Assembly: GCF_025567415.1 (NCBI RefSeq)
Contig: NZ_JAOQJV010000007.1
Span: 1 to 64,000 of the forward strand
DNA: 64,000 nucleotides
Source of the DNA: Claveliimonas ammoniilytica
Lineage (GTDB): Bacteria; Bacillota; Clostridia; Lachnospirales; Lachnospiraceae
Direction of reading: 5' to 3'
Shown: in pieces, positions 8,264 to 15,652 of the stretch
How the letters are laid out: each line of letters opens with the position of its first letter
Numbering within the stretch: the first letter of the stretch is position 1
Notes under the pieces: model-generated
Databases searched by the model: none
What the model was told of the DNA's origin: nothing
What the model saw: the letters and a program-made list of their open reading frames with translations, nothing else
Made by a program: the position numbers and the translations under genes

Positions 8264-9301
8264 TTACATTTCTTTCTGGAAATCCGTCCATGGAATATTC
8301 AGCGTCGCCCCCTCATTAAGCAGCGCATTCACATGCATCAGCAACGGAAAATCAGACTCTTTCACCTTTCCTGCTTTTGCAAGGGCTTTCACTGCGCGAG
8401 CGGTTCTTGTAGCAATAACTACTGCTTCCAGTGTCTGCCCTTTCAGCTGTTCCATAACCTCATCGATAGACAGTCCTTTACCAAGGAGGAGTCCCACTGT
8501 ACGGCTTCGTCCTGCTGCAACTGTTACATTCAGATCGCCGGCAGCATACATGATATTATCCACACCGCCACCGACAATTTTAAGCAGATCTAGCATCTCT
8601 TTCACACTCTCCTGGAACAGGGCTGCTTCAGAATTATTGTGATTAATTCCATCATCGCCTGCTTTCTCAGCCATACCGATAGCAAGCGCTGTTCCCAGTG
8701 CATAGCCATTTTTTAAAGCAACTGCACACTCCAGCCCTACCACATCCAATGTCAGGCTGATCACATAATAATCAGTTGCAAACAGACTCCGGATCCAGTG
8801 CAATGTTTCCATCTTCGGTCCGCAATATCCGACAAAAGACGGATCGTGATCTGCCAGATCTCTTGCGGTACAAGGCCCGCCGATCGCATAGATTTCCTGT
8901 TTACTTCCTTCTGGTAATTTACTCATCCAGTATTCTGGATAAGTCTGCATCGTTCCATCTTCATAATCCAGCATTCCTTTTGTCACAGAAATTACCGGGA
9001 CGCTCTCATCAAGTATCGGGAGTATCTTATCTGCAAACCAGTCTACGCCAAAGCTTGACACACCACATACGATCAGATCAGCACCCTGGATTGCCGCTTC
9101 TTTTTCGCTCTCTTTGTAATAATGAATACCGTCATGTAGTGTGCGAAGCAGATTCACATGATAATTATCCTCTCTCAGTCTGTCGATAACCTGATCATCT
9201 AACGGACTTCCTACCAGTCGCACCTCATGTCCATTTTCATACAATGGAAATGTAAGTGCCGATGCCATCTGTCCTGCTCCGATTAATGTGATTGTGCTCA
9301 T
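8264..9301 (-). CDS. NAD(P)-dependent glycerol-3-phosphate dehydrogenase family protein
   Basis: 345 residues. The nucleotide-binding loop GAGQMASAL lies at residues 7-15, a GGPCTARDL segment corresponds to the SGPS region, and the catalytic lysine sits in VALKNGYALG, as in GpsA. GpsA makes sn-glycerol-3-phosphate from dihydroxyacetone phosphate for phospholipid synthesis. The N-terminus is divergent from housekeeping GpsA (GAGSWG type), so this may be a paralogue with another hydroxyacid or polyol phosphate substrate. It is 15 nt downstream of the thioesterase gene, suggesting lipid-related cotranscription. Confidence 0.75.
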   Translation of the reverse strand: MSTITLIGAGQMASALTFPLYENGHEVRLVGSPLDDQVIDRLREDNYHVNLLRTLHDGIHYYKESEKEAAIQGADLIVCGVSSFGVDWFADKILPILDESVPVISVTKGMLDYEDGTMQTYPEYWMSKLPEGSKQEIYAIGGPCTARDLADHDPSFVGYCGPKMETLHWIRSLFATDYYVISLTLDVVGLECAVALKNGYALGTALAIGMAEKAGDDGINHNNSEAALFQESVKEMLDLLKIVGGGVDNIMYAAGDLNVTVAAGRSRTVGLLLGKGLSIDEVMEQLKGQTLEAVVIATRTARAVKALAKAGKVKESDFPLLMHVNALLNEGATLNIPWTDFQKEM

Positions 9302-9316
9302 TGTGTCGTCCTCCTC

Positions 9317-9781
9317 TTAGCCGTGTTTCTTTCTCAACTCTCTGCGCAATACGCTTCGATCCCATTCATACTGTTCCTCTTCCGTCTCAATGATAAGTTC
9401 CGGAACTATCGTTGGCTTACCATCTTCCCCTACTGCTACCTCTGTTGCATATGCACAGTTAATCAGAAACTGTTCTCCTGTTACCGTCTCTGCATAAGTC
9501 TCCACTTTGACATCCATAGATGTATGTCCTGCATAGACAATCTTTGCCTTGAGCACGACCGTATCTCCCGGATAAGCTCCCCGCAGAAACTGCAGATTAT
9601 TAAACGATGCTGTGATGATCGGTCTGTGTGCATGTCTCTTTGCCGCCATTGCTGCAGTCTCGTCAATCCACTGCATCAGTTGGCCTCCGAACAGACGCCC
9701 CGCACTGTTCAAATGATTCATTCTTACCAGATGAACACTTTCCAGCTGCGAATCCACCACACGTTTTTTTCCTCTTTCCAT
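9317..9781 (-). CDS. Hot-dog acyl-CoA thioesterase (YciA/BACH family)
   Basis: 154 residues with the single hot-dog fold. The catalytic/CoA region HLNSAGRLFGGQLMQWIDE and the later VETYAET strand are typical of the YciA/BACH acyl-CoA hydrolases, which free CoA from acyl thioesters as homo-oligomers in the cytoplasm. It is first in a minus-strand run with the GpsA-like and HAD genes. A promoter at 9838-9866 overlaps the stop codon of the dipeptidase upstream. Confidence 0.85.
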   Translation of the reverse strand: MERGKKRVVDSQLESVHLVRMNHLNSAGRLFGGQLMQWIDETAAMAAKRHAHRPIITASFNNLQFLRGAYPGDTVVLKAKIVYAGHTSMDVKVETYAETVTGEQFLINCAYATEVAVGEDGKPTIVPELIIETEEEQYEWDRSVLRRELRKKHG

Positions 9782-9837
9782 ACTTAATCCTCTCTTTTCT
9801 GATCTGATATATTAATCAGAGATTATCGCCTTTCTCT

Positions 9838-9866
9838 ATACTACTATGAACGAACATTTTTTTCAA
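9838..9866 (-). promoter_or_regulatory. Promoter of the thioesterase operon, TTGAAA-17-TAGTAT
   Basis: The -35 at 9861-9866 overlaps the TGA stop of the dipeptidase gene; the -10 is at 9838-9843. Near-identical, spacer included, to the promoter at 297-325. Confidence 0.6.
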
Positions 9867-10825
9867 CCGATTCTTTTCAAAACATTCACCGCGTTCGTTC
9901 TCCATATACGTTCAAGTTGATCCTCGCTCACACCTTTCTTACGAAGCATCTCCCATAATTTTGACATATCAGATACCTTCTGGATTGGCTCGTATGCCTG
10001 TACACTATATCCATCTACATCCGTACCGATTGCCGGAAATTCACTTCCTCCGACATTGATCATATGGAGAACGTGTGCTGCCATTGCTTCCAGTTCCATG
10101 CCAGGTGACAGGTTTTCACCAAGAAACATCGGGAACAGATTCAATCCTGCTACACCTCCAGCTTCTGCAAGTCTGCGGATCATTTCGTCGGTCAGATTCC
10201 TCGGATGCCTGCATAATGCACGGCAATTAGAATGTGATGCGACAACCGGACCGTCTGTACATTCCAGAATATCCCGGAAAGACTGGTCTGATGCATGAGA
10301 CACATCAATAATCATTCCCAACTCTCCGGCACGGTTTATGATCTCTTTACCAAACTTTGTAAGTCCCTTTGCCATAAGTTCAGGCTCACGACTGTTAGGA
10401 TGACCCAGACAGTTCGTATAGTTCCACATCGGTGTCATCAGACGTACGCCCTTCTCCCACAATTCTTCCAGACGCTGTGCTTTTCCGTTAATAATTCCTC
10501 CTTCTTCTATTGTTAAAACTGCTGATATCTGACCGTTCTGTTCATTTTTCAGTATGTCCTCATAGTTTCCTGCCATGCATATTTCTTCGGAATATTTCTC
10601 GCAGTTTTTCTTTAACAGCTCTATCATAGCCAGTGCCTGCTCGTAACATTTCTCATAATCCATATTCTGCTCTTCCAGGCAGGTAAAACATGCAAAGAAC
10701 TGTGCCAGTGTCCCGGCTTCTTTCATCGCAGGAATACTGACACTCCACGGATTCTCCATCAGATCATACTCATTCTGCTGTATCATTTTCCACAGGGTAT
10801 CACAATGCATATCAATCAAATTCAT
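9863..10825 (-). CDS. M19 membrane (renal) dipeptidase family metallopeptidase
   Basis: 320 residues. The N-terminal zinc motif DMHCDTL, the conserved glutamate in TIEEGG, and the later SHASD and SHSNCRAL histidines are those of the binuclear-zinc M19 dipeptidases, which cleave L-X or X-D dipeptides. No signal peptide is seen, so it is probably cytoplasmic. The frame is open to 10936, but the ATG at 10825 has AGGAG seven bases upstream and begins at the normal family start. The stop codon overlaps the -35 of the next operon. Confidence 0.88.
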   Translation of the reverse strand: MNLIDMHCDTLWKMIQQNEYDLMENPWSVSIPAMKEAGTLAQFFACFTCLEEQNMDYEKCYEQALAMIELLKKNCEKYSEEICMAGNYEDILKNEQNGQISAVLTIEEGGIINGKAQRLEELWEKGVRLMTPMWNYTNCLGHPNSREPELMAKGLTKFGKEIINRAGELGMIIDVSHASDQSFRDILECTDGPVVASHSNCRALCRHPRNLTDEMIRRLAEAGGVAGLNLFPMFLGENLSPGMELEAMAAHVLHMINVGGSEFPAIGTDVDGYSVQAYEPIQKVSDMSKLWEMLRKKGVSEDQLERIWRTNAVNVLKRIG

Positions 10826-10876
10826 AGTCCCACTCCTTTCCCATCTCGAACCACATATGAAATTCCTGTGTCCCGC

Positions 10877-10906
10877 TGGACATAGGGAAGCCTTTTCTGC
10901 TATACT
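10877..10906 (+). promoter_or_regulatory. Probable promoter of truA
   Basis: TGGACA (10877-10882), 18 bp, TATACT (10901-10906). A closer TATAAT at 10941 would leave almost no leader before the ATG at 10960, so this upstream site is preferred. Confidence 0.45.
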
Positions 10907-10959
10907 GTATGTGTTTTCAATACTGTTAATTATCACATTTTATAATAGAGGTGTCAATT

Positions 10960-11694
10960 ATGCGAAATATACGTTTAACTATAGAGTACGACGGCAGCCG
11001 TTATCAGGGTTGGTCACGTCTGGGCAAAAATGAATCAACCAATACCATTTCCAACAAGATTCTGGATGTAATCAAAAAAATGTCCGGTGAAGATGTGGAA
11101 CTTTTCTGCGGCATGCGTACCGAAGTCGGCGTCCACGCCTACGGACAACTAGCGAATTTCAAGACTTCATCCCGAATGGATCTTACAGAGATGCAGCGGT
11201 ATCTGAACCGTTATCTTCCGATGGACATCGCCATTACTGATATTGAGGAAATGCCGGAACGCTTTCATGCGCAGCTTAACGCCAAGCGTAAGGTCTATGT
11301 GTACCGCATGATCACCGGCGCTGTACCAAGCGTATTTGACCGTAAGTATGCATACCACTGCTTCCGTCATCCGGATAAAGAACTGATGGATGAGGCGGCT
11401 GATCTTCTGATCGGCAAACACGACTTCCGCAATTTTACCTCTGCCGGTAAGTCAAAATCCACTGTAAAAGAGATTTATAATATCGAAATCTATGCAGACC
11501 CTGAAGAAATGCAGATTACCATTGAGGCCAATGATTTTCTCCACAATATGCAGAGACTGATCATAGGTACACTGATCGATATCGGTCTGGAGAAACGCCC
11601 GGTCAGTGATATCCGCGCAATCTTTCGCGGCGAAGAATCTGCATCACTCCCTTGTGATCCAAAGGGTATGTATCTGCAGGAGATTCAATACTAG
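10960..11694 (+). CDS. truA: TruA-family tRNA pseudouridine synthase with Asp-to-Glu at the catalytic position
   Basis: 244 residues matching the TruA family along its length: IEYDGSRYQGW at the N-terminus, and FRNFTSAGK and NDFLHNMQR in the C-terminal half. TruA isomerises U38-U40 of tRNA anticodon stems. The hallmark RTDAGVHA motif reads RTEVGVHAYGQ here, so the catalytic Asp is Glu55 (GAA at 11122-11124). It may be inactive, altered, or a second copy beside a normal TruA elsewhere. The ATG at 10960 is preferred over a GTG at 10951, which lies inside the AGAGGTG ribosome site. Confidence 0.8.
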   Translation: MRNIRLTIEYDGSRYQGWSRLGKNESTNTISNKILDVIKKMSGEDVELFCGMRTEVGVHAYGQLANFKTSSRMDLTEMQRYLNRYLPMDIAITDIEEMPERFHAQLNAKRKVYVYRMITGAVPSVFDRKYAYHCFRHPDKELMDEAADLLIGKHDFRNFTSAGKSKSTVKEIYNIEIYADPEEMQITIEANDFLHNMQRLIIGTLIDIGLEKRPVSDIRAIFRGEESASLPCDPKGMYLQEIQY

Positions 11695-11727
11695 AAAAAC
11701 ATCACACATAATTTCATACACACAGCA

Positions 11728-11757
11728 AAAGGCAGGATACTTTAACGTCCTGCCTTT
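11728..11757 (+). terminator. Terminator of truA
   Basis: AAAGGCAGGA (11728-11737) pairs with TCCTGCCTTT (11748-11757), followed by TCTT. It lies 34 nt past the truA stop. Confidence 0.75.
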
Positions 11758-11770
11758 CTTACTCAATATC

Positions 11771-11967
11771 ATGATGCCAGGGTCAAAAGGTCTAAATCCA
11801 CATGAGCTTGCTCATAAGTGGATGAAAGGCCTTGAGACCCGCCCCAATATGAGCCTAAAAGTGGGATGACAATCCCACGATATGCGAATAATTGGGAGGA
11901 TTGTGGGAGTGCAAAGCACGGAACAATCCGTAGGCATCATAGTTGGGGCTTTTGACCCCAACATCAT
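11771..11967. repeat. Structured intergenic repeat, long copy (197 bp)
   Basis: The ends are inverted: ATGATG-CCA-GGGTCAAAAG at the left matches CTTTTGACCC-CAA-CATCAT at the right. The first 33 bp and last 40 bp recur at 30817-30889 with one mismatch. The 124-bp interior (11804-11927), absent from the short copy, holds a run of hairpins: ATCCAC..GTGGAT with TGAGC..GCTCA nested in it (begun in the left arm), GTGGGAT-GACA-ATCCCAC, and GGATTGT..ACAATCC. The right arm itself forms GTTGGGG-CTTTTGA-CCCCAAC. It sits between convergent truA and icd. A MITE-like element or structured RNA is likely; its identity is unknown. Confidence 0.75.
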
Positions 11968-11984
11968 ATCATATTCGTGGTATA

Positions 11985-13181
11985 TTACAATCTTTTTGCA
12001 ATCGCCTTAATAAAGTCTTCACTGTTCAACACTGTCGGATTCTCAAGTGAGGTGATCAGTGCCAGGTCTTTTGTCATTTCACCTGCCTCAATCGTATCAA
12101 TTGTAGCCTTTTCCAGTTTATCTGCAAATGCCATGAGTTCTGCATTATCATCCAACTCACCGCGTTTTCTGAGTGCACCTGTCCATGCGAAGATTGTTGC
12201 TACAGAGTTGGTCGAAGTCTCTTCCCCTTTCAAATGCTTGTAATAATGTCTCTGTACCGTACCATGCGCTGCCTCATACTCATAATAACCATCCGGAGAT
12301 ACCAGTACAGAAGTCATCATTGCCAGGGAGCCAAATGCAGAAGATACCATATCGCTCATCACGTCTCCGTCATAATTCTTACATGCCCAGATGTATCCGC
12401 CTTCAGACTTCATCACTCTTGCCACTGCATCATCGATCAGTGTATAAAAATACGTGATTCCTGCCTGCTCGAATTTGTCTTTGTACTCTGTATCGAACAG
12501 TTCCTGGAAAACGTCTTTGAATGTATGGTCATACTTCTTGGAGATCGTATCCTTGCTTGCAAACCACAGATCCTGCTTCGTATCTAATGCATAGTTAAAG
12601 CAGCTTCTTGCAAAGCTCTCAATCGATGCGTTGATATTATGCATTCCCTGAATGATGCCTTCTCCTGTAAAATTATGGATCAGTTCTCTCGTCTCCGTAC
12701 CATCTTCTGCGGTATATACCAATTCTGCTTTTCCTGGTCCCGGTATCTTCATTTCACTCGCGCGGTATACATCCCCATATGCATGTCTCGCAATAGTAAT
12801 CGGCTTCTTCCAGGTACGGACATATGGTTCAATACCTTTTACCTTGATCGGAGCACGAAATACGGTTCCGTCCAGAATCGCACGAATCGTTCCATTCGGG
12901 CTCTTCCACATTTCTTTCAGGTCATACTCCGTCATGCGGGCTGCATTTGGTGTGATCGTAGCACATTTCACTGCAACACCGTATTTCTTAGTCGCATTAG
13001 CTGCGTCAACGGTCACCTGGTCATTCGTCTCATTACGGTATTCCAGTCCCAGATCATAGTACTCTGTATTCAGATCAATATATGGCTCCAGAAGATTCTC
13101 CTTGATCAGCTTCCAGAGGATTCTTGTCATTTCGTCACCATCCATCTCTACGAGAGGGGTTGTCATCTTAATCTTTGCCAT
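11985..13181 (-). CDS. icd: NADP-dependent isocitrate dehydrogenase, eukaryotic-like type II
   Basis: 398 residues. The start MTTPLVEMDGDEMTRILW and the SPNGTIRAILDGTVFR substrate-binding segment are those of the dimeric type II NADP enzymes shared with eukaryotes. The metal and substrate region WACKNYDGDVMSD lies near residues 270-285. It converts isocitrate to 2-oxoglutarate and makes NADPH. It is the last gene after the Re-citrate synthase and GntR genes, completing most of an oxidative half-cycle used by anaerobes for glutamate synthesis; aconitase is not in this window. Confidence 0.93.
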   Translation of the reverse strand: MAKIKMTTPLVEMDGDEMTRILWKLIKENLLEPYIDLNTEYYDLGLEYRNETNDQVTVDAANATKKYGVAVKCATITPNAARMTEYDLKEMWKSPNGTIRAILDGTVFRAPIKVKGIEPYVRTWKKPITIARHAYGDVYRASEMKIPGPGKAELVYTAEDGTETRELIHNFTGEGIIQGMHNINASIESFARSCFNYALDTKQDLWFASKDTISKKYDHTFKDVFQELFDTEYKDKFEQAGITYFYTLIDDAVARVMKSEGGYIWACKNYDGDVMSDMVSSAFGSLAMMTSVLVSPDGYYEYEAAHGTVQRHYYKHLKGEETSTNSVATIFAWTGALRKRGELDDNAELMAFADKLEKATIDTIEAGEMTKDLALITSLENPTVLNSEDFIKAIAKRL

Positions 13182-13209
13182 TATGATTCTCCTTTTCTGT
13201 CCTTCGATG

Positions 13210-13866
13210 TTATCCTTCGATGTGAAGATTCTCCATTACTTTCATAACATGCTCGTCCGCTAATTTTTCTGCAAGATCAGCATCCTTTGCTTTGATCGCA
13301 TCCAGAATCGCACGGTGCTCTTCAATAGACTGCTCTGCACGATCCGGTGCTCCAACAGACATCTGTCTGGTCATCTTGACATATTTATGAAAATCTGTCA
13401 GCAGATGCTCCAGAATGCGGCTGTTGGATGCTTCATACAATACTTTGTGGAACTTGCTGTCAAGTTCTGATACCTGGATAGTCTTTACCTTCCCATTACG
13501 TTTCAGATGAAATTCAGATAAGAGTAACGTCTCTTCCATATCTAAAATCTGCTGTTCCGTAATATTCTTGGTTGCCCATCTGGCACAGAGGCCTTCCAGT
13601 AGTGACCGAATCTTATAAATATCTTCTACATCTTTTCTGGAAATGGACGTCACATACGCACCTTTATTCGGAACGATCGTTACCAGACCTTCCAGCTCCA
13701 ACTGCCTGAGTGCCTCTCGCACCGGCGTCCGGCTTACGCCAAGCTTCTCTCCCAATGTGACTTCTCGTAGCTCTTCACCATCCTGATAGACCCCCGATAA
13801 AATTTCTTCTCTGATTTTTTGAAATACCTTTCCCCGCAGGGACTGATCCTGATATTCTTCCATCAT
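13210..13866 (-). CDS. GntR-family regulator, FadR/FCD subfamily
   Basis: 218 residues. A winged helix-turn-helix spans about 8-75 (SRTPVREALRQLELEGLV is the recognition region) and an alpha-helical FCD ligand domain spans about 90-210. Histidines of the FCD metal/acid pocket are visible (FHKVLY, EEHRAIL, DEHVMKV). FCD regulators usually repress and respond to carboxylic acids. It lies 15 nt from the citrate synthase gene and 28 nt from icd, so autoregulation of this operon is likely, through TGTATACA at the -10 of the promoter at 15326-15354. A citrate-cycle acid as ligand is an inference. Confidence 0.88.
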   Translation of the reverse strand: MMEEYQDQSLRGKVFQKIREEILSGVYQDGEELREVTLGEKLGVSRTPVREALRQLELEGLVTIVPNKGAYVTSISRKDVEDIYKIRSLLEGLCARWATKNITEQQILDMEETLLLSEFHLKRNGKVKTIQVSELDSKFHKVLYEASNSRILEHLLTDFHKYVKMTRQMSVGAPDRAEQSIEEHRAILDAIKAKDADLAEKLADEHVMKVMENLHIEG

Positions 13867-13881
13867 TACATCTCTCCATAA

Positions 13882-15273
13882 CTATATAATCGAAACGCCT
13901 AACTGATCGCACGCTTCGTCAATAACTCCCAGCAGTTCTTCATCGGTCAGTACCGTAATACGTCCGCCTTCGTACTGTTCATCTACCCAGCTCTTTACCA
14001 TAGCTACCAGTTCTGTATTCTTATCTACCTGTTTTTCCTCCGGCAAATGGAAATAGCTGTTGATCCAGTGAGCAATTCCTGCCAACCCAGATGTATTAGA
14101 CACTGCTACCAGTGGCGCTCTGTTCAGGAACTTCTCTGTATCGAAGATGTTGTAAATCTCTTCATTCTTCAGCAGACCATCTGCATGAATACCTGCTCTT
14201 GTTACATTAAAGTTCTTACCAACGAACGGTGTTCTGGACGGAACACGGTAACCAATCTCTTTTTCATAATAATCAGCCAGTTCTGTGATTACGGTTGTAT
14301 CCATGCCATCCAGCGTTCCCCGAAGCTGTGCATACTCGAATACCATTGCTTCCAGCGGTGTATTACCGGTACGCTCTCCGATACCGAAAAGCGAACAGTT
14401 CACGCCACTTGCTCCGTAGAGCCATGCTGTCGTTGAATTGCTGACTGCTTTATAGAAATCATTGTGACCATGGAACTCGATCAGTTCACTCGGCACACCC
14501 GCATGTACACGAAGACCATAGACAATACCAGGGATAGATCTCGGGATTACAGCTCCCGGATAGTTTACACCATAACCCATCGTATCACAGACACGGATCT
14601 TCACCGGAATCTGATACTCTTCCATCAACTTCATCAATTCCAGACAGAACGGAATCACAAACCCGTAAATGTCTGATCTGGTAATATCCTCCAAATGACA
14701 TCTTGGACTTACCCCGGTCTCCAGACATTCTCTGATCACGGACAGATAATGATTCATACATTCTCTTCTGGTCATTTTCATTTTATAGAAAATATGATAA
14801 TCAGAACAGCTTACCAGAATACCTGTCTCCGGCATACCAAGATCCTTTACCAGTTCAAAGTCTTTTTTGCTAGCTCTGATCCAGCTTGTTACTTCTGGAA
14901 ATTTATATCCGCGCTCCATACATTTGTACACAGCATCACGGTCCTTCTTACTGTACAGGAAGAACTCGCTCTGACGAATCTTACCATTCGGACCTCCAAG
15001 TTTATGAAAATAATCATAAATGTCTACGATCTGCTGAGTACTGTAAGGTGCTCTTGACTGCTGTCCGTCGCGGAACGTAGTATCTGTAATCCAGATCTCA
15101 TCCGGCATACAGTGTGGAACAATTCTGTCATTAAACGCAATCTTCGGAATTTCATCATAATGAAACAGATTCCTGAACACGTTTGGTGTATCCACATCTA
15201 CCAATGGATACATATGCTCCTCTAGCTGCAGCAGATTAGAATGTTTATTTAAATATACTTTTCTGTTCTCCAT
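13882..15273 (-). CDS. Re-citrate synthase-like enzyme (DRE-TIM metallolyase)
   Basis: 463 residues of the isopropylmalate/homocitrate synthase superfamily: the metal-binding DTTFRDGQQ motif (near 63-71), the HGHND motif, and GIGERTGNTPLEAMV. The C-terminal regulatory domain of true isopropylmalate synthases is missing. The gene shares an operon with isocitrate dehydrogenase, the arrangement expected of Re-citrate synthase as first described in Clostridium kluyveri: acetyl-CoA plus oxaloacetate to citrate. Homocitrate or citramalate synthase are alternatives, but context favours citrate. Good GGAG site before the ATG. Confidence 0.75.
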   Translation of the reverse strand: MENRKVYLNKHSNLLQLEEHMYPLVDVDTPNVFRNLFHYDEIPKIAFNDRIVPHCMPDEIWITDTTFRDGQQSRAPYSTQQIVDIYDYFHKLGGPNGKIRQSEFFLYSKKDRDAVYKCMERGYKFPEVTSWIRASKKDFELVKDLGMPETGILVSCSDYHIFYKMKMTRRECMNHYLSVIRECLETGVSPRCHLEDITRSDIYGFVIPFCLELMKLMEEYQIPVKIRVCDTMGYGVNYPGAVIPRSIPGIVYGLRVHAGVPSELIEFHGHNDFYKAVSNSTTAWLYGASGVNCSLFGIGERTGNTPLEAMVFEYAQLRGTLDGMDTTVITELADYYEKEIGYRVPSRTPFVGKNFNVTRAGIHADGLLKNEEIYNIFDTEKFLNRAPLVAVSNTSGLAGIAHWINSYFHLPEEKQVDKNTELVAMVKSWVDEQYEGGRITVLTDEELLGVIDEACDQLGVSII

Positions 15274-15303
15274 GTGTCTTCACTCCTCATTAAGCATTCA
15301 CCT

Positions 15304-15354
15304 TTGTATGAAACAATCTTGTATCATTGTATACATTAATACATGTTCTGTCAA
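15304..15354 (-). promoter_or_regulatory. Promoter and GntR-type operator of the citrate synthase operon
   Basis: Minus-strand TTGACA (15349-15354), 17 bp, TACAAT (15326-15331). The 8-bp palindrome TGTATACA (15328-15335) overlaps the -10, and the half-site TTGTAT occurs three times (15304, 15319, 15327). FCD-type GntR operators are commonly TGT-N-ACA palindromes, so the GntR protein of this operon is the likely binder. Confidence 0.65.
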
Positions 15355-15390
15355 GGTCGTTTCACGAACAATTTAGCACTTTTCCCTATT

Positions 15391-15570
15391 CAAGTCGAAC
15401 GTCCGTGAGACTTGGCGCGTGATTCTGGTCAGCGAAGCTGACATATTCTTATCAGAATCACTGCGCATCCTCGCGGAGCGTTTATCTCAGTCGCAGATTG
15501 GACTCCCACTGAGACAAATTCGCTATTACTCACCACCTGAAGCGGTGGGAGTCTTCTCGACTGAGATAAA
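15391..15570. repeat. Dense palindromic element, possibly an IS200/IS605-like remnant or structured RNA
   Basis: Four nested or tandem inverted repeats in 180 bp: CAAGTC..GACTTG (15391/15409); GTGATTCTG..CAGAATCAC (15419/15453) enclosing GTCAGC-GAA-GCTGAC (15428-15442); TTTATCTCAGTCG..CGACTGAGATAAA (15481/15558); and inside this GACTCCCAC..GTGGGAGTC (15501/15545), which itself holds CCACC-TGAAGC-GGTGG. No coding frame is credible. The hairpin-rich ends recall IS200/IS605 family subterminal palindromes and TnpB guide-RNA scaffolds, but no transposase is present. Confidence 0.5.
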
Positions 15571-15571
15571 C

Positions 15572-15604
15572 AAAACGGCAGCACAGATTATTCTCTGTAC
15601 TGCC
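15572..15604 (-). terminator. Terminator of ilvA
   Basis: GGCAGCACAGA (15577-15587) pairs with TCTGTACTGCC (15594-15604) with one G-T pair; on the minus strand GTTTTGTTT follows. It lies 49 nt past the ilvA stop. Confidence 0.75.
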
Positions 15605-15652
15605 ACTTTTACCATACTATATTCACTAATACAGATATGTTAAGTTGTTATC

